DNA of 64,000 nt from Kineosporia aurantiaca JCM 3230 (GTDB lineage: Bacteria; Actinomycetota; Actinomycetes; Actinomycetales; Kineosporiaceae): assembly GCA_000719025.1 (NCBI GenBank), contig JODP01000006.1:248001-312000 (forward strand), read 5' to 3'. Both the position numbers and the translations under genes were made by a program. The number at the start of each line of letters is the position of its first letter. The first letter of the stretch is position 1. Under the pieces are notes generated by a model that was not told where the DNA came from, made no database searches, and saw nothing but the letters and a program-made list of their open reading frames with translations. Positions 32,152 through 40,774 of this stretch are shown here, in pieces.

Positions 32152-33936
32152 ATGACACCAGGTGATGATGAGTTCGCTCGGGCTTGTCAGGCGGCCCGGG
32201 ACCAGGTCGGCGGGGCCGCGGTCGACGGGGTGCTCGGCGTTCTGGCCTACTTCCACCCGGACGGGCTGAGCGCGGGGCTGCTGGCCCGGCTGCCGGGTCT
32301 GGCTCCGGCCGCGGATGCCTTGGTGGGGTCAAGGGCGTTGATCAGGGACGCGGAGAGCGGCCAGGTGCGCATCCCGCCGGCCGCGGGGCGCGCCATCCGG
32401 GAACAGAACCTCGGGGACGGCACCACCGTGAGCCGCCTTGACGGGCTGGCCGGCGTCCTCAGTGGAATGGTCACCGCCACGCCGCAGGACGGTTCCGGGC
32501 CGGAACAGGTGCGCGAGGCCGGGCTGGAAGCGGTCCGGCACGCGCTCACGGTTCTGGAGCACGCGCTGGAAGCAGCCTCCCTCGGGCAGAGCGGCGCGGT
32601 CGAGCCGATCAGCCGGGTGACCACCCAGGCGGTCGCTCACCTGCAGTCGATCGGTGAGCTGGAACGGGCCGCCGAGGTCGGCGGCGACGTGCTGAGCGGG
32701 TGCCGACGGGTCTTGGGGGACGATCACCCGGTCACCCTGGTCGCGGCGAGCCGGCTGGGCAGTCTGCTGCTGTCGATGGGAGATGTGAGCCAGGCCGCCG
32801 ATCTGCTGGCCCCAGTGCTGGCCGCCCGGCCCGACCCGGTGGACATCGCCCGGCCCGAACTGATCACCATGACCCACAACCTGGCCTATGCGCGCGGGGC
32901 CGCCGGGCAGGTGGGCGAGGCGATCCCGCTGTACGAGAAGGCGTTCGCCGCCAGCTGCACGGTCTACGGCGACGGACACCCGACCAGCCTGACCATTCTC
33001 GGGAACCTGGCCGAGAGTTACCGGGCGATCGGGGATTACGGCCGGGCCGTGCCGTTGCTGCGGCAGGTGCTGGAGGAACGGCAGGAGGCGCTCGGGGAGG
33101 ATCATCCGGACACCCTGACCGCGGCCAACAACCTGATCGGGGCGTACAGCGACCTGGACGGAACGGCCGTGCCGGTGGACATGTTCGAGAAGATCTACAC
33201 CAGCCGGGCCCGGGTGCTGGGGGTCGACCACCCGAGCACGCTGATCTCGCAGAGCAACCTGGCCAGTGCCTACCAGCGGGCCGGCGATCTGCCCCGGGCC
33301 ATCGACCTGATGCGGCAGGTGCTGCGGCTGCGCCGGGCGAAACTGGGGGCCGGGCATCCGGACACGCTCACCGTGCTGAGCAACCTGGGCGCGGCCTACG
33401 CCGATGCCGGGAAGGTCTTCCGGGGGTACCGGCTCTGCCGAAAGGTGGTGGCGGGACGCCGGTCCACGCTGGGCGAGAAGCATCCGGACACATTGCTGGC
33501 GATGAACAACCTGGCCCAGGCCCACCTCGCGGTCGGCCGGCTGAAGGCCGGGCTGAACCTGCACGCGCGGGTGCTCAGCGACCGTAACGCCCTGCTCGGC
33601 GCCGATCACCTCGACACCCTGGCCTCGATGAACAACCTGGCCGCGGCGCTGAACCGGGCCGGTCACCCGGCCGATGCCCTCCCGCTGCACGAGCGGGCGC
33701 TGGCCGGGCGCCGGCGCGTGCTCGGCCCCACCCATCCCGACACCCTGGCGTCCCTCAACAATCTGGCCTTCGCGCATCAAGGTCTGGGTGAGACCGACAC
33801 TGCGCTCAAGCTTTTCGAAGAGGCACTGGAAGGGGCCCGAGGGACGCTCGGAGCCGGGCACGCGGTCACCCGCAAGTTCGAGGAGAACCTGCGGCGGGCC
33901 CGGGCTTCCGGAAGAAGTCCCCAGCCCGGCCGCTGA
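32152..33936 (+). CDS. Kinesin-light-chain-type TPR protein
   Basis: 594 residues from ATG 32152; the frame is open much further upstream through the antisense of the sigma gene. N-terminal ~110 residues look like a winged-helix module (VDGVLGVLAYFHPDGLSAGLLARLPGL) of the kind that follows NB-ARC ATPases. The remainder is at least seven 42-residue TPR-10/TPR-12 repeats with the motif LGxDHPDTLxxxNNLAxAY. No P-loop is present, so this would be the sensor half of an NB-ARC-TPR protein or a stand-alone scaffold. Ends 15 nt before a convergent secreted-protein gene. Confidence 0.82.
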   Translation: MTPGDDEFARACQAARDQVGGAAVDGVLGVLAYFHPDGLSAGLLARLPGLAPAADALVGSRALIRDAESGQVRIPPAAGRAIREQNLGDGTTVSRLDGLAGVLSGMVTATPQDGSGPEQVREAGLEAVRHALTVLEHALEAASLGQSGAVEPISRVTTQAVAHLQSIGELERAAEVGGDVLSGCRRVLGDDHPVTLVAASRLGSLLLSMGDVSQAADLLAPVLAARPDPVDIARPELITMTHNLAYARGAAGQVGEAIPLYEKAFAASCTVYGDGHPTSLTILGNLAESYRAIGDYGRAVPLLRQVLEERQEALGEDHPDTLTAANNLIGAYSDLDGTAVPVDMFEKIYTSRARVLGVDHPSTLISQSNLASAYQRAGDLPRAIDLMRQVLRLRRAKLGAGHPDTLTVLSNLGAAYADAGKVFRGYRLCRKVVAGRRSTLGEKHPDTLLAMNNLAQAHLAVGRLKAGLNLHARVLSDRNALLGADHLDTLASMNNLAAALNRAGHPADALPLHERALAGRRRVLGPTHPDTLASLNNLAFAHQGLGETDTALKLFEEALEGARGTLGAGHAVTRKFEENLRRARASGRSPQPGR

Positions 33937-33950
33937 ACCTGACGGTTTGC

Positions 33951-34742
33951 TCAGCCCTTCTTCTTGGGCAGCACCTTCACGTAGTCGGCCCGTGAGGCGC
34001 TCGGTGCGTGCAGGGCGTCACCGGGGAAGTAGTAGCGCAGGTAGCCCGAGCGGACCGCCTTGATCGTGGTGCTCGCCGAGGCGCCGTTGTCCCAGACCGT
34101 GCGCACCGAGTGGTAGGACTCCTCGTTCTCGCCCCGGAACTGGAGTTTCACGTACACGCCGAACTTCTCGTACTTGCCCGTGTCCCAATTGGCCCGGCTG
34201 ATCTGCCCGGTGATGTTCAGGTTCTGGCCCTTGCGGCGCGGCTCCGGGGAGGCGTTGAAGGTGGTGCCCCACGTGGTGCGGCGCAGCAGGCTGAACGACG
34301 TGGCCAGGGTGTCGGTGCGGGTGTCGTCGTCATCCAGCAGGTTGCTGTTCAGGTCGTCGAAGGCGGTGGCGTACAGCGACTGTGGGCCGGCCATCTTCTT
34401 GCCCTTGAACGTGCCGGTGCCGATCACGTCGAGCCGGGCCCGGCCGTTCGGGCAGGTGGGAGTGTCCGAACCGAGGTAGGTGTACGTGCAGGCGCCGAAC
34501 CAGCCCACCTGGCTACCGGGGGACGCGGCGCCGCTGACCACCCATTTCATCTGGTGGTCCTCGTCGTCGCAGTCGGTGGCGACGTCGAACTGCACGATCA
34601 CCGGCTTCAGGCCGATGACAACCTGCTGCGGCGATGCGTCGACCACCGAGCAGTCGGTCTCGGCCTGCGCGGTGGCCGGGGCGAGGAACGGGAAGCTGAG
34701 CGCGGCGGCGGCGCAGAGGGCGGTGAGCAGACGGGTTCTCAT
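33951..34742 (-). CDS. Secreted Cys-containing beta protein, paralogue A
   Basis: 263 residues from ATG 34742 (MRTRLLTALCAAAALSFPFLAPATAQAE: Sec signal, AxA cleavage). Mature sequence begins DCSVVDASPQQVVIGLKPVIVQFDVATDCDDEDHQMKWVVSG and has further Cys in GACTYTYLGSDTPTCPNG. Later motifs NVIGTGTFKGKKMAG-like, DTLATSFSLLRRTTWGTTFNASPEPRRKGQNLNITGQISRANWDTGKYEKF and a final YFPGDALHAPS. It closely matches the next gene upstream; both share the C-terminal RANWDTGK domain with the protein at 11976. Function unknown, probably extracellular. Confidence 0.82.
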   Translation of the reverse strand: MRTRLLTALCAAAALSFPFLAPATAQAETDCSVVDASPQQVVIGLKPVIVQFDVATDCDDEDHQMKWVVSGAASPGSQVGWFGACTYTYLGSDTPTCPNGRARLDVIGTGTFKGKKMAGPQSLYATAFDDLNSNLLDDDDTRTDTLATSFSLLRRTTWGTTFNASPEPRRKGQNLNITGQISRANWDTGKYEKFGVYVKLQFRGENEESYHSVRTVWDNGASASTTIKAVRSGYLRYYFPGDALHAPSASRADYVKVLPKKKG

Positions 34743-34901
34743 CGTGATCCAGCCTCGGGTCGGGGGTGCCGCCATCATCACCCAGACCCGCGGCCGGTGT
34801 ATCCGATTCGCCGGAAATCGCCCGGGTCCCCCGGCCGCTGGTGAGCAGGCGGGGGACCCGGGTGGTGCCGCAGTATTGATCAGCTACTGATCAGCTACGG
34901 A

Positions 34902-35798
34902 TCAGCGCATGACGGTGACGTGCACGGACGCCGAGTTGCTGGCTGCGTGGGTCGCGTCGCCGGCGTAGGCGAAGCGGAAGCTGCCCGAGCGTTTGGCGGT
35001 GACCGTGGCGCTGGTCGAGCTGCTACCGGCCGCGATCGAGCGGACACTGCGGAACTTCGTCTCGCCGTTCGCCTTGAACTGCAGCTTGACCGCCGGGGCG
35101 GTCTTCGTGTTCTTGCCGGTGTCCCAGTTGGCCTCGGTCAGCTGGCCGGTCAGGGCGATGGTGTTGCCCTTCTTCACCGTGGCCGGGGTGGCCTGGAAGG
35201 TGCTGCCCCAGCTGGTGCGGCGCAGGAGCGCGATGGTGGTGTCGAGCGTGTCCCGACCGCTGGCCGTCGATACGCAGTTCTCACCGTTCGCGTCGCACTG
35301 GTACGAGGTGTCGTCGTCCCGGTTGTTGCCGTTCGCGTCGTCGAACGCGTAGAGGTGGACGTTCTGCTGGCCGGCCATGGCATTGCCCTTGAACGTGCCG
35401 GTGCCGATCACGTTCACCGTGGCCTTGCCCTCGGGGCAGCTGAGCACGGACGGGCCGGTGTAGGCGTAGGTACAGGCGCCCAGCCAGGAGACGTGGGCGC
35501 TGCCCGGGAACAGGTCCCCGGTGGCCGCCCACTTCATTGCGTGGTCGGCGTCGTCGCAGGTGGTCGTGACGCCGAACTGGACGCTCTTGGCCGCGACACC
35601 GAGGCTGAGCCGGGTCGGGCTGAAACCGGCGATCGTGCAGTCGTCGCCGTCCGTGGCCGCCCGGTTCTCCGATTTGGCGATCTTGTCGAGCGGGTGCGGG
35701 GTGCTCGACCCGGTCGCGGCCTGGGCCGCCGGCGCGATCAGGCCGATCGTGAGCGCCGAGGCGGCACCGAGAGCAAGGAGCAACGGACGAGTTCGCAT
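34902..35798 (-). CDS. Secreted Cys-containing beta protein, paralogue B
   Basis: 298 residues from ATG 35798 (MRTRPLLLALGAASALTIGLIAPAAQAA). Mature part: DDCTIAGFSPTRLSLGVAAKSVQFGVTTTCDDADHAMKWAATG, GACTYAYTGPSVLSCPEGKATVNVIGTGTFKGNAMAG, LYAFDDANGNNRDDDTSY, TIALLRRTSWGSTFQATPATVKKGNTIALTGQLTEANWDTGKN and a terminal FAYAGDATHAASNSASVHVTV. It is a tandem paralogue of the downstream gene with an insertion (YQCDANGENC) adding two Cys, and resembles the DANGNN calcium-loop type. Likely arose by local duplication. The open frame continues upstream but without a signal peptide. Confidence 0.82.
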   Translation of the reverse strand: MRTRPLLLALGAASALTIGLIAPAAQAATGSSTPHPLDKIAKSENRAATDGDDCTIAGFSPTRLSLGVAAKSVQFGVTTTCDDADHAMKWAATGDLFPGSAHVSWLGACTYAYTGPSVLSCPEGKATVNVIGTGTFKGNAMAGQQNVHLYAFDDANGNNRDDDTSYQCDANGENCVSTASGRDTLDTTIALLRRTSWGSTFQATPATVKKGNTIALTGQLTEANWDTGKNTKTAPAVKLQFKANGETKFRSVRSIAAGSSSTSATVTAKRSGSFRFAYAGDATHAASNSASVHVTVMR

Positions 35799-36066
35799 GC
35801 GCGGTCCCAAGGTGGAAGACGACGTCTGGCCGGAGCCCATCATGGACCACCCGGACGGGGCTACGAGGCCGTAGTGGGGTCCGCTCATCGCACTTCGGGT
35901 CGGGATGGCGAAACTTAAGGTGGGGTTGGGGAAGTGGTTAAACCGAGGGCGCGGCGGTGGCTTCGCGGGGAGAACCTGACCGGCCTGTTCGTCCGCGGTG
36001 TGCAGGGTGGCTGATGCGTCTGTCAGGCTGGAGCCGATCTGGTGCTTGACAGGGAAGGAAAGCATC

Positions 36067-37710
36067 GTGCTGGTGGTCTTCGACGGGCGCATGGATGTCG
36101 CCTATATGCAGGCCTACGTGGAACCGCTCGAGGGCGGTCCCGAGATCAACATCGAGGAAGCCTTCCGGGGTCAGGCCAACGGGCTGCTGGGGGCGGCGCA
36201 ACCGGGTGCCCTTCGGCTGACCACCGGTCTGCACACCGGGGACGTCGGGTTCCGCCTGGTGGTGGCGGACGCGCAACCGCCGCTGGGGGACGAGTGGGAG
36301 GACGTGGTCGAGGCGACGTTCGTCCCGGCCGGGACCAGCTGCGTGAGCCTGCAGAGCGGGGAGGTGCTGTGCGAGTTCGAGCTGCCGCCGGTGCCGCACC
36401 GGGTTCGCTACAGCGCTCGCGGGATGGACGCGGCGTCGGATGCGCCCCCGGTCACGACGGACGATCCGCTGCTGGATCACTACGAGCTCACCTTCTGGCC
36501 GGCCGACCCGGCGCCGGACGTCGTGGTGCGCCGGGGCAGCGAGCGGGGCGCCTACTGGCACGATGCCCGCGATCTGGGCAAGGGGCGGACGCAGACGCTG
36601 CGTAATGCGTGGGACGAGAAGCCGCCCCGTGACGGGCTGATCGCTCCGTGGCTGGTCGGGCGGGCGCCCGGGTTGGTCGAGGCGTTGCGGGCGGCGGAGC
36701 CCGGGGTGCAGCGAGCGGTGGCGCATTGGGCCGCCCGTCGGGCGTCCGAGCAGGCCGGGATCGACCGGCTGTACTGGGTCGCGGCCGCTCTCACCGCGCT
36801 GGAGCGGGACCAGGAACTGCCGGCGCCGTTCGACGAACCGGCCGAGGTGTACGCCCGGATGAACGAGGACAAGGAGTTCACCCGGACCACGGTCACGCTG
36901 GAGGGGCAGGACGGAGTCGACTGCCAGGGCCAGGCCCTGTTCACCCTGCTGATGGCCGACACCGGCAACCCGTTGGACGCGGCGCTGGACACGCTGACCG
37001 AGGCGACCAGCGTGTTCGGCGACGAGCAGCGCGACGTCCTGCTGGACGAACTGCCCGACGTCCTGGCCGGTCTCACCCGGGATCTGGCGGCCGGCGCAGT
37101 GGACGGGCGCGTGCCCGACACCCGCGACCGGGCCGCTTTCGTGGGTGGTCCGGAAACCGGTTCCGCGGCGGACATCGGGGTGGCCGGGAGGACGCGTCTG
37201 ATCTGGGGCGGTGAGCTGCCGAGCCCTCGTCTGGTCGAGGTCTACGCCGTCGGCCTGACCAAGTTCGACCGGGTGCTGGCCGAGCGTCTGGCCGCCGCCG
37301 AACCGGAGGTTCAGCGCTCCGTTGCCCGCTGGGCTGCTCGCCGGGCCTGCACGGCGGCCGGGCTGACCGCTGCGCTGCCCGAGGTCGCGCTCGCTCTGGA
37401 GCATCTCGACCGGGGCGAGGCGTTGCCGCCACCTTTCGATCAGGAAGAGGGCGAATGGACGCTGCTGGAGGGCGATGACGCTTACGAGCGGGTGATCGTC
37501 TGCGACGGGCAACCCAACTGCTCGCGCTGGCACTACGCGATCCCTGCGCTCCGGCAGGCTGCCGACCCCGACCCGTTGCGCGCGGCCGCCCACGCCCTGT
37601 GGACCGCAGCCTGCAGCTTCGGTGACAACCAGCGTCCTTCGGTGCTGACGGAGGCGGCCACCCGATTCCTGGCTCCGCTTCAGGACGGGTTTCCGACCGG
37701 CGGGCACTAG
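36067..37710 (+). CDS. Hypothetical protein with internal duplication
   Basis: 547 residues from GTG 36067 (GGAAGGAA upstream); an earlier in-frame start at 35998 has no SD. The N-terminal ~155 residues are beta-rich (VVFDGRMDVAYMQAYVEPL, FRLVVADAQPPLGDEWEDVVEATFVPAG, HYELTFWPADPAPDVVVRRGSERGAYWHD) and recall the ComJ-like nuclease-inhibitor fold; this is tentative. Two copies of a helical domain follow, each with AxEPxVQRxVAxWAARRA, then VAxAL, LPxPFD and a terminal SFGDxQR / VFGDEQR. No catalytic residues recognised. It is cytoplasmic and stands alone. Confidence 0.72.
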   Translation: MLVVFDGRMDVAYMQAYVEPLEGGPEINIEEAFRGQANGLLGAAQPGALRLTTGLHTGDVGFRLVVADAQPPLGDEWEDVVEATFVPAGTSCVSLQSGEVLCEFELPPVPHRVRYSARGMDAASDAPPVTTDDPLLDHYELTFWPADPAPDVVVRRGSERGAYWHDARDLGKGRTQTLRNAWDEKPPRDGLIAPWLVGRAPGLVEALRAAEPGVQRAVAHWAARRASEQAGIDRLYWVAAALTALERDQELPAPFDEPAEVYARMNEDKEFTRTTVTLEGQDGVDCQGQALFTLLMADTGNPLDAALDTLTEATSVFGDEQRDVLLDELPDVLAGLTRDLAAGAVDGRVPDTRDRAAFVGGPETGSAADIGVAGRTRLIWGGELPSPRLVEVYAVGLTKFDRVLAERLAAAEPEVQRSVARWAARRACTAAGLTAALPEVALALEHLDRGEALPPPFDQEEGEWTLLEGDDAYERVIVCDGQPNCSRWHYAIPALRQAADPDPLRAAAHALWTAACSFGDNQRPSVLTEAATRFLAPLQDGFPTGGH

Positions 37711-37834
37711 ACACGCGGGCGGGAAAACTTTCTCCGGTCGTGGCGCGGTGAATGCCCGAAATGAATTGCAGAAGGATGGGCTGAGCTAATTTCTTTCGGC
37801 CTTCTGAACTGCGATGACTACCGGATCGGTAGAC

Positions 37835-37886
37835 TAAGGTAATGCTTTCCTCGGGCGGTTGAGGAAAGCATTACCTTACCTTTTTG
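37835..37886 (+). terminator. Perfect 18-bp inverted repeat with U-tract
   Basis: TAAGGTAATGCTTTCCTC (37835-37852) pairs perfectly with its complement at 37861-37878 around an 8-nt loop (GGGCGGTT), followed by CCTTTTT. Unusually AT-rich for this genome. It lies 125 bp beyond the preceding stop and 71 bp before the DUF1540 gene, so it is either a terminator or an attenuator of that gene. A second repeat, CTACCG-gat-CGGTAG, sits just upstream (37818-37832). Confidence 0.7.
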
Positions 37887-37956
37887 GAATTGCGCGGGCC
37901 GATTCTTCCTGGTCATCTTGGGGCTCCAGGATTCCGGAATAGGGAAGAGGTTCGTC

Positions 37957-38250
37957 ATGACCACGATGCCCGCGGTGAGTGAGTGCTCGGTCGACGGCTG
38001 CGGCTACAACCACGACGGCTGCCACGCCTTCGCCATCACGGTGAGCGGCAACAACGGCAGCGCCGACTGCGGCACCTTCATCCCGCTCGCCCGTAAGGGA
38101 GGCCTGGACAAGGTCGTCGCCCAGGTGGGGGCCTGCCAGCGAGCCGACTGCACGTTCAACAGCAACCTGGAGTGCTCCGCGAGCGACGTCCGGGTCGGTC
38201 CGGGCAAGGCCGAGGCGGGCGCCAACTGCCTCACCTATCAGCCGGCCTGA
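37957..38250 (+). CDS. DUF1540 cysteine-rich metal-binding-type protein
   Basis: 97 residues with two DUF1540-like modules. Eight cysteines at residues 10, 15, 22, 38 and 60, 65, 73, 91, spaced C-x4-C-x6-C-x15-C and C-x4-C-x7-C-x17-C, in contexts CSVDGCGYNHDGCHA and CQRADCTFNSNLECSAS. Family members are small, probably zinc- or other metal-binding proteins. ATG 37957 chosen (GAAGAGG upstream); a GTG-like earlier start at 37918 is less likely. Its 3' end overlaps the convergent LysR gene by 13 nt. Confidence 0.85.
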   Translation: MTTMPAVSECSVDGCGYNHDGCHAFAITVSGNNGSADCGTFIPLARKGGLDKVVAQVGACQRADCTFNSNLECSASDVRVGPGKAEAGANCLTYQPA

Positions 38251-39167
38251 CCTGTTCCTCCGCGCTGATCTGCTTCTTGGCGCTGATCTGCTTCTCCGCG
38301 GGCCAGGGCCGCCAACCGGCCCGCGGCTGCGGCGAGCGTCCTTCCCCGGGCCGTGGCGACGCTGACGTACATCTGGAAGTCGGCGTCCTCAATCTCGATC
38401 GAGTGCAGTCCCGGGTCGTTCTCCACGAGGTAGCGCGGCAGGAAACCGGCCCCTAGGCCGTTGCGGACGAGCGCGGCCGTGTCTGAGGTGTCCGAAGATT
38501 CGATCTGCACCTCGCGATGCAGGCCGCGCCGCTGGAACTCGGCATCCACCAGGTTCCGGTTGGAGAAGCCCTTGCGGAAGTCGACGAACCGCAGCCCCGC
38601 CATCTCGGCCAGCTTCATGCTGGTGCGGGTGGCCAGCGGATGATCGGTGGCCACGCTCAGCATCAGCGGCGACTCGGCCAGGACGCTGAGGTCGAGGTCG
38701 GGGTAGGTGTTCGGTTCGGCCGCGATGAAGCCCAGATCGATGTCCCCGTTGCGCAACTGCTCGACCAGGCCGGTGGTGCCGAAGGTGGCGGGGGCCAGCC
38801 GGATCGTGACGTCGGGGTAGTCGCGGGTGAACCGGCCCAGCAGCCGGGGGATGTCGAACAGCGTCACGTTGGTCATGTAGCCGACGCGGATCGAGCCCGA
38901 CAGCCCGCCCCCGACGGCCTCGACCGCGTCCCGGGCGGCCTGGAAGGCGTCGATGATCGCGGTCGCGTGCGGCAGCAGGGCCCGTCCGGCCGCCGTCAGC
39001 CGGACCTGACGGGTGGTCCGATCGAACAGCTTTTCCCGCAGATCGGCCTCCAGAGCGGCGACCGTCGCCGAGGCGGCCGACTGCACCATGTGCAGCGAGG
39101 TTGCGGCGCGGGTGAAGCTGCCCTGGTGAGCGACGGCGAGGAAGACCTCGAGCTGGCGGTTGTCCAC
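38238..39167 (-). CDS. LysR-family transcriptional regulator
   Basis: 309 residues. HTH: NRQLEVFLAVAHQGSFTRAATSLHMVQSAASATVAALEADLREKLFDRTTRQVRLTAAG; effector domain: SIRVGYMTNVTLFDIPRLLGRF, DLGFIAAEPNTYPDLDL. The C-terminal ~20 residues are Gln/Asp/Arg-rich repeats (EADQRQEADQRGG), probably disordered. Divergent from an MFS transporter with 77 bp between starts, the usual arrangement for a LysR-regulated exporter. Confidence 0.92.
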   Translation of the reverse strand: MDNRQLEVFLAVAHQGSFTRAATSLHMVQSAASATVAALEADLREKLFDRTTRQVRLTAAGRALLPHATAIIDAFQAARDAVEAVGGGLSGSIRVGYMTNVTLFDIPRLLGRFTRDYPDVTIRLAPATFGTTGLVEQLRNGDIDLGFIAAEPNTYPDLDLSVLAESPLMLSVATDHPLATRTSMKLAEMAGLRFVDFRKGFSNRNLVDAEFQRRGLHREVQIESSDTSDTAALVRNGLGAGFLPRYLVENDPGLHSIEIEDADFQMYVSVATARGRTLAAAAGRLAALARGEADQRQEADQRGGTGQAG

Positions 39168-39244
39168 GATCCATCACCATGGCAGATCAATGCCATCGTT
39201 TCTTATCGTTGGACTAAATAGGCGCTCAGAATCATTCTGTGGGT

Positions 39245-40483
39245 ATGTCAACCGCCACAGTCGCGGCTCCCGCGCGGAGCATCCGTGGGGTCAGCCACGG
39301 CACCGGGTTCTGGATCGCCGCGGTCTCCTTCCTGATCGTCATGTCCTACACCACCATCCCCACCCCGCTGTGGTCCCTCTTCCAGCGGCGCGACGGCTTC
39401 TCCACGTTCTCCATCACCATCGCCTTCGCCGCCTACGCGGTCGGCGTGGTGATCAGCCTGTTCCTGCTCGGGCACCTCGGCGACACCCTCGGCCGGCGCC
39501 CGGTGCTGCTGCCCGCGGTGGCCCTCGAGCTGGTCTCGGCCGTGATCTTCCTGATCTGGCCCGAGCTGCCCGGCCTGATCGTCGGCCGGGTGATCTCCGG
39601 CCTGGGCGTGGGCATGCTCACCGCCACGATCACCGCGCACATCATCGCCCTGCACCTGACCGCCCGCCCCGGTGCCGACCCGGTACGCGGTCAGCTGGTC
39701 TCGGGGGTGGCCAACATCGGCGGCTTCGGTGTCGGCGCTCTGGTCTCCGGCATGCTCGCCGAGTGGGTGGCCAAGCCCCTGGAGACCCCGTTCGTGGTCT
39801 TCATGGTGCTGCTGGCCCTGGCCCTCATCGGCCTCTCCTTCGTTCCCGAGACCGCGGTCGTGCCCAAGGAGCGTCCCCCGTACCGGCCGCAGCGGGTGCG
39901 CGTGCCCAGCAACGCCCGGGGCCGCTTCTACCTGGCCGGCGGCGTCGCCTTCGCCGCGTTCTCGGTGCTCGGCCTGTTCACCTCCCTCGCCCCGGTCTTC
40001 GTCGCCGGTCAGCTGCACGTGACCTCGCGGGCGACGGCCGGGCTGGTCGTCTTCGTCGCCTTCACTTCGGCTGCGGTCTCCCAGATCGTGGTGCGCCCGC
40101 TGAGCGTGCGGGCGCAGGTCGCCCTCGGAACCGTGCTGCTCGCGGCCGGGATCGTGGTGCTGACCGTCGTCGTGCGCAGCACCGGTGGTCTGGGCTGGTT
40201 CTACCTCGGCGGCGTGGTGAGCGGTGCGGGGGCGGGGATCATGTTCAAGTCGGCGCTCGCGGTGGCGGGTTCGCTGGCTCCGGCGGAGAACCGGGGTGAG
40301 GTGCTGGCCGGGATCTTCCTGCTCGGGTACCTCGGCCTGACGCTGCCGGTGGTCGGGATCGGCGTGGCGACGCTCTCGGTGAGCCTGACCGCGGCGCTGA
40401 CCGGGTTCGCGGTGGTGATCATCGCGATTGCCCTGGTGACGGCGATTCCGCTGGTGATCGGGCTGCGCCGCGCGGCGGTCTGA
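39245..40483 (+). CDS. MFS transporter
   Basis: About 412 residues, 12 predicted membrane helices in two halves. The loop 2-3 motif is GHLGDTLGRRPVLL (MFS motif A) and helix 4 has GRVISGLGVGMLTATITAHII. Central loop VPKERPPYRPQRVRVPSNARG. Likely a drug or metabolite exporter, controlled by the divergent LysR protein. ATG 39245 used; GTG 39239 is in frame and neither has a strong SD. Confidence 0.92.
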   Translation: MSTATVAAPARSIRGVSHGTGFWIAAVSFLIVMSYTTIPTPLWSLFQRRDGFSTFSITIAFAAYAVGVVISLFLLGHLGDTLGRRPVLLPAVALELVSAVIFLIWPELPGLIVGRVISGLGVGMLTATITAHIIALHLTARPGADPVRGQLVSGVANIGGFGVGALVSGMLAEWVAKPLETPFVVFMVLLALALIGLSFVPETAVVPKERPPYRPQRVRVPSNARGRFYLAGGVAFAAFSVLGLFTSLAPVFVAGQLHVTSRATAGLVVFVAFTSAAVSQIVVRPLSVRAQVALGTVLLAAGIVVLTVVVRSTGGLGWFYLGGVVSGAGAGIMFKSALAVAGSLAPAENRGEVLAGIFLLGYLGLTLPVVGIGVATLSVSLTAALTGFAVVIIAIALVTAIPLVIGLRRAAV

Positions 40484-40601
40484 GGGTTCTTTCCTCGTTC
40501 TCTTCGCTCGTTCCCTCCTGCGCGTCCTTGGCCTGGTTCCGGGTCTGGTCTCCAGCCCCGGTTCCAGGCTTTGGTCTCCCGGCTTGGTTCCTGCCCCGCT
40601 T

Positions 40602-40641
40602 GGTCGCACCTGAATCCCTCTCCGGGTCTCTGGGTGCGACC
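40602..40641 (+). terminator. Hairpin after MFS gene
   Basis: GGTCGCACC (40602-40610) and GGTGCGACC (40633-40641), 9-bp stem with a 22-nt loop. Most of 40484-40700 is C/T-rich without a gene. Confidence 0.5.
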
Positions 40642-40723
40642 GGGCGGGGCGCAGTGCGTTGGGGGTCTTGATCGCGCACCTCCTCCTGGCGGAAGCCCGG
40701 TGACGTCGCCGCGTCATCATTAA

Positions 40724-40752
40724 TGACGTCACTCTACTGGACTTTGACGTCA
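40724..40752. promoter_or_regulatory. Two TGACGTCA boxes 21 bp apart, candidate RHH operator
   Basis: Perfect palindromic octamers at 40724-40731 and 40745-40752, spaced two helical turns, with a degenerate TGACGTCG at 40701 and GGACGTCA at 40777. They sit 23 bp before the start of an RHH-protein gene. Tandem 8-bp palindromes are how RHH repressors such as MetJ (AGACGTCT) bind, so autoregulation is likely. AT-rich TCATTAATGA overlaps the first box. Confidence 0.65.
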
Positions 40753-40774
40753 TCATGGCGCCATCATGGTGCCC

